64,000 nucleotides of DNA from Paenibacillus macquariensis (GTDB lineage: Bacteria > Bacillota > Bacilli > Paenibacillales > Paenibacillaceae): the NCBI RefSeq assembly GCF_900156375.1, contig NZ_FTNK01000009.1:1-64000 (forward strand), read 5' to 3'. A model generated the notes under the pieces. It did no database searches, had not been told where the DNA came from, and saw nothing but the letters and a program-made list of their open reading frames with translations. Position numbers and translations under genes: made by a program. Positions within the stretch are counted from its first letter, which is position 1. Each line of letters begins with the position of its first letter. This document shows, one piece after another, positions 62,921 to 64,000 of this stretch.

Positions 62921-64000
62921 ATGCAGATACATTTGATAGGTGACCTGAGTGAAAGCCTTATTCAGGGGACTCATATTTTGCAAGAATCGTTGAATTTTCA
63001 GCTTAGCGACAACGGAATTCACGTACAAGTAAACAAAAGGGTAGGTACGCTAGAAGCAGGATGTGATGGGGAGCAGGGATTCATTCATTACGAACATCCT
63101 ATCCACTTCTATAGAGCGTTAGGATTGTTTATAGAAAATTCACAAAATTGCAAGCGTTTCCATGTGGCTGAGCAACCGCAATTTATCAATTCTGGTGCAG
63201 TGTTTGATGTTTCGCGTAACGGGGTTCTTACGGTAGATAGTATTAAGGAATTTATTCGAATCATGGCGGTCATGGGCCTCAATACGTTCATGTTGTACAC
63301 CGAAGATACGTTTACGGTAAGTAATCAACCTTATTTCGGATACATGCGGGGAAAATATACAGTTGCTGAGTTAAAAGAATGTGACGATTACGCAGACATG
63401 TTCGGTATCGAAATCATTCCATGTATTCAGACCCTAGCGCATTTAACCCAAGCTTTGAAATGGGATTATGCTAAGCAAATTAAGGATACAGACGATATCC
63501 TGCTGGTCGGAGAACAAGCCACTTATCAATTTATTGAAGAGATGATAGCATCCATCACGGAACCATTTCGAAGCAAACGAATTCATATCGGGATGGATGA
63601 AGCGCATCAACTTGGTTTAGGTAAATATCTAGACAATTATGGCTATAAGAAACGATTTGATCTCATGAACGAACATTTAAAACAGGTTCTTGCGATTACT
63701 TCGAAATATGATCTTCATCCGATGATCTGGAGCGATATGTACTTCCGGCTCGGTTCCAAAAGTGGACAGTATTATGATCCGAATGTGTTCATTCCTCAAG
63801 ATGTCATTGATGATATGCCGAGCAACGTGCAATTTGTATATTGGGATTACTACCATGAAGAAGAGTCATTTTATAAAGATTATATCCGTCGGCATAAGGA
63901 ATTTGGTTCAGATCCGGTATTTGCGGGTGGGATATGGACTTGGACGGGAATTGTTCCGAATTACGGGAAAACGTTTAGAACCACAAATGCCGGACTGATG
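62921..64000 (+). CDS. GH20 beta-N-acetylhexosaminidase (N-terminal part; runs off the window)
   Basis: The frame from the ATG at 62921 (GGGAG upstream) stays open for 360 codons to the window end. The N-terminal ~75 residues form a small alpha/beta domain, then a TIM barrel: SGAVFDVSRNGVLTVDSIKE, MGLNTFMLYTEDTF, IQTLAHLTQALKW and the GH20 catalytic motif in RIHIGMDEAHQLGLGKYLD (Asp-Glu pair). No signal peptide is seen, so it is probably cytosolic, like GcnA-type enzymes that release GlcNAc or GalNAc from oligosaccharides. It would suit degradation of imported chitin or glycan fragments. Confidence 0.88.
   Translation, partial: MQIHLIGDLSESLIQGTHILQESLNFQLSDNGIHVQVNKRVGTLEAGCDGEQGFIHYEHPIHFYRALGLFIENSQNCKRFHVAEQPQFINSGAVFDVSRNGVLTVDSIKEFIRIMAVMGLNTFMLYTEDTFTVSNQPYFGYMRGKYTVAELKECDDYADMFGIEIIPCIQTLAHLTQALKWDYAKQIKDTDDILLVGEQATYQFIEEMIASITEPFRSKRIHIGMDEAHQLGLGKYLDNYGYKKRFDLMNEHLKQVLAITSKYDLHPMIWSDMYFRLGSKSGQYYDPNVFIPQDVIDDMPSNVQFVYWDYYHEEESFYKDYIRRHKEFGSDPVFAGGIWTWTGIVPNYGKTFRTTNAGLM

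Overview
The window looks like the chromosome of an endospore-forming, low-to-moderate-GC Firmicute of the Paenibacillaceae (Paenibacillus or a close relative). This is inferred from AGGAGG-type ribosome binding sites, T-run intrinsic terminators after most transcription units, Bacillales-type gene families (RsbQ, YkoP, LctP/Ldh, MepB, DUF4179 with an ECF sigma factor) and very large secreted multidomain proteins. I saw no rRNA, tRNA, CRISPR array or intact transposase. The first gene (secreted-type protein, C-terminal end only) and the last gene (GH20 hexosaminidase, N-terminal part only) are cut by the window edges.

Layout. 1-5 kb: a TetR repressor divergent from an MFS exporter, with two matching palindromic operators, then a flavin-dependent monooxygenase and an HSL-type esterase. 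5-8 kb: ldh-lctP fermentation operon on the minus strand. 8-10 kb: ECF sigma factor and DUF4179 membrane protein. 10-16 kb: TetR/SDR pair, a decayed XRE regulator, an RsbQ hydrolase followed by a PAS-GGDEF cyclase, MepB, a Gly-pentad repeat protein behind an 18-bp palindrome, and a NodB deacetylase. 16.6-22.7 kb: a class I cyclic di-GMP riboswitch with a readable terminator switch in front of a 1939-residue M60-like metallopeptidase. 23-25 kb: CapD-like dehydratase with an in-frame stop, MurG-like transferase and a possible 27-residue membrane peptide. 25-35 kb: EEP hydrolase, DUF4234/DUF2752 proteins, ABC-2 transporter with divergent TetR, PLP aldolase (apparent ATT start) with a sugar-lactone oxidase, amidohydrolase lipoprotein and PatB-type C-S lyase.

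35-45 kb: OmdA-domain protein, an ABC exporter and a phosphotransferase that each sit behind a short leader ORF and a terminator, PhnA, and three cyclic di-GMP enzymes (two are near-duplicate GGDEF-EAL proteins). 45-50 kb: beta-propeller/PP2C pair and a gldA-dhaKL glycerol route. 50.7-53 kb: a VWA/stalk-domain secreted protein followed by 3'-end gene remnants, one of them a second copy of the dhaKL tail. 53-58.5 kb: a self-contained, AT-rich, probably acquired module: FtsX-like ABC transporter, two-component system and a secreted protein made of four 59-residue repeats. All three of its promoters carry 11-bp-phased CTCCA direct repeats at the same distance from the -10. 58.5-64 kb: histidine-kinase remnant, YkoP/NodB pair, chemotaxis receptor, a phosphotransferase 3' remnant and the GH20 gene.

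Three themes stand out. (1) Cyclic di-GMP: four synthesis/degradation enzymes plus a cyclic di-GMP-sensing riboswitch lie within 33 kb. (2) The 53-58.5 kb regulon is the best candidate for an uncharacterised envelope-stress or peptide-response system. (3) Gene 3' ends have been duplicated and left as debris at several points, showing local rearrangement.
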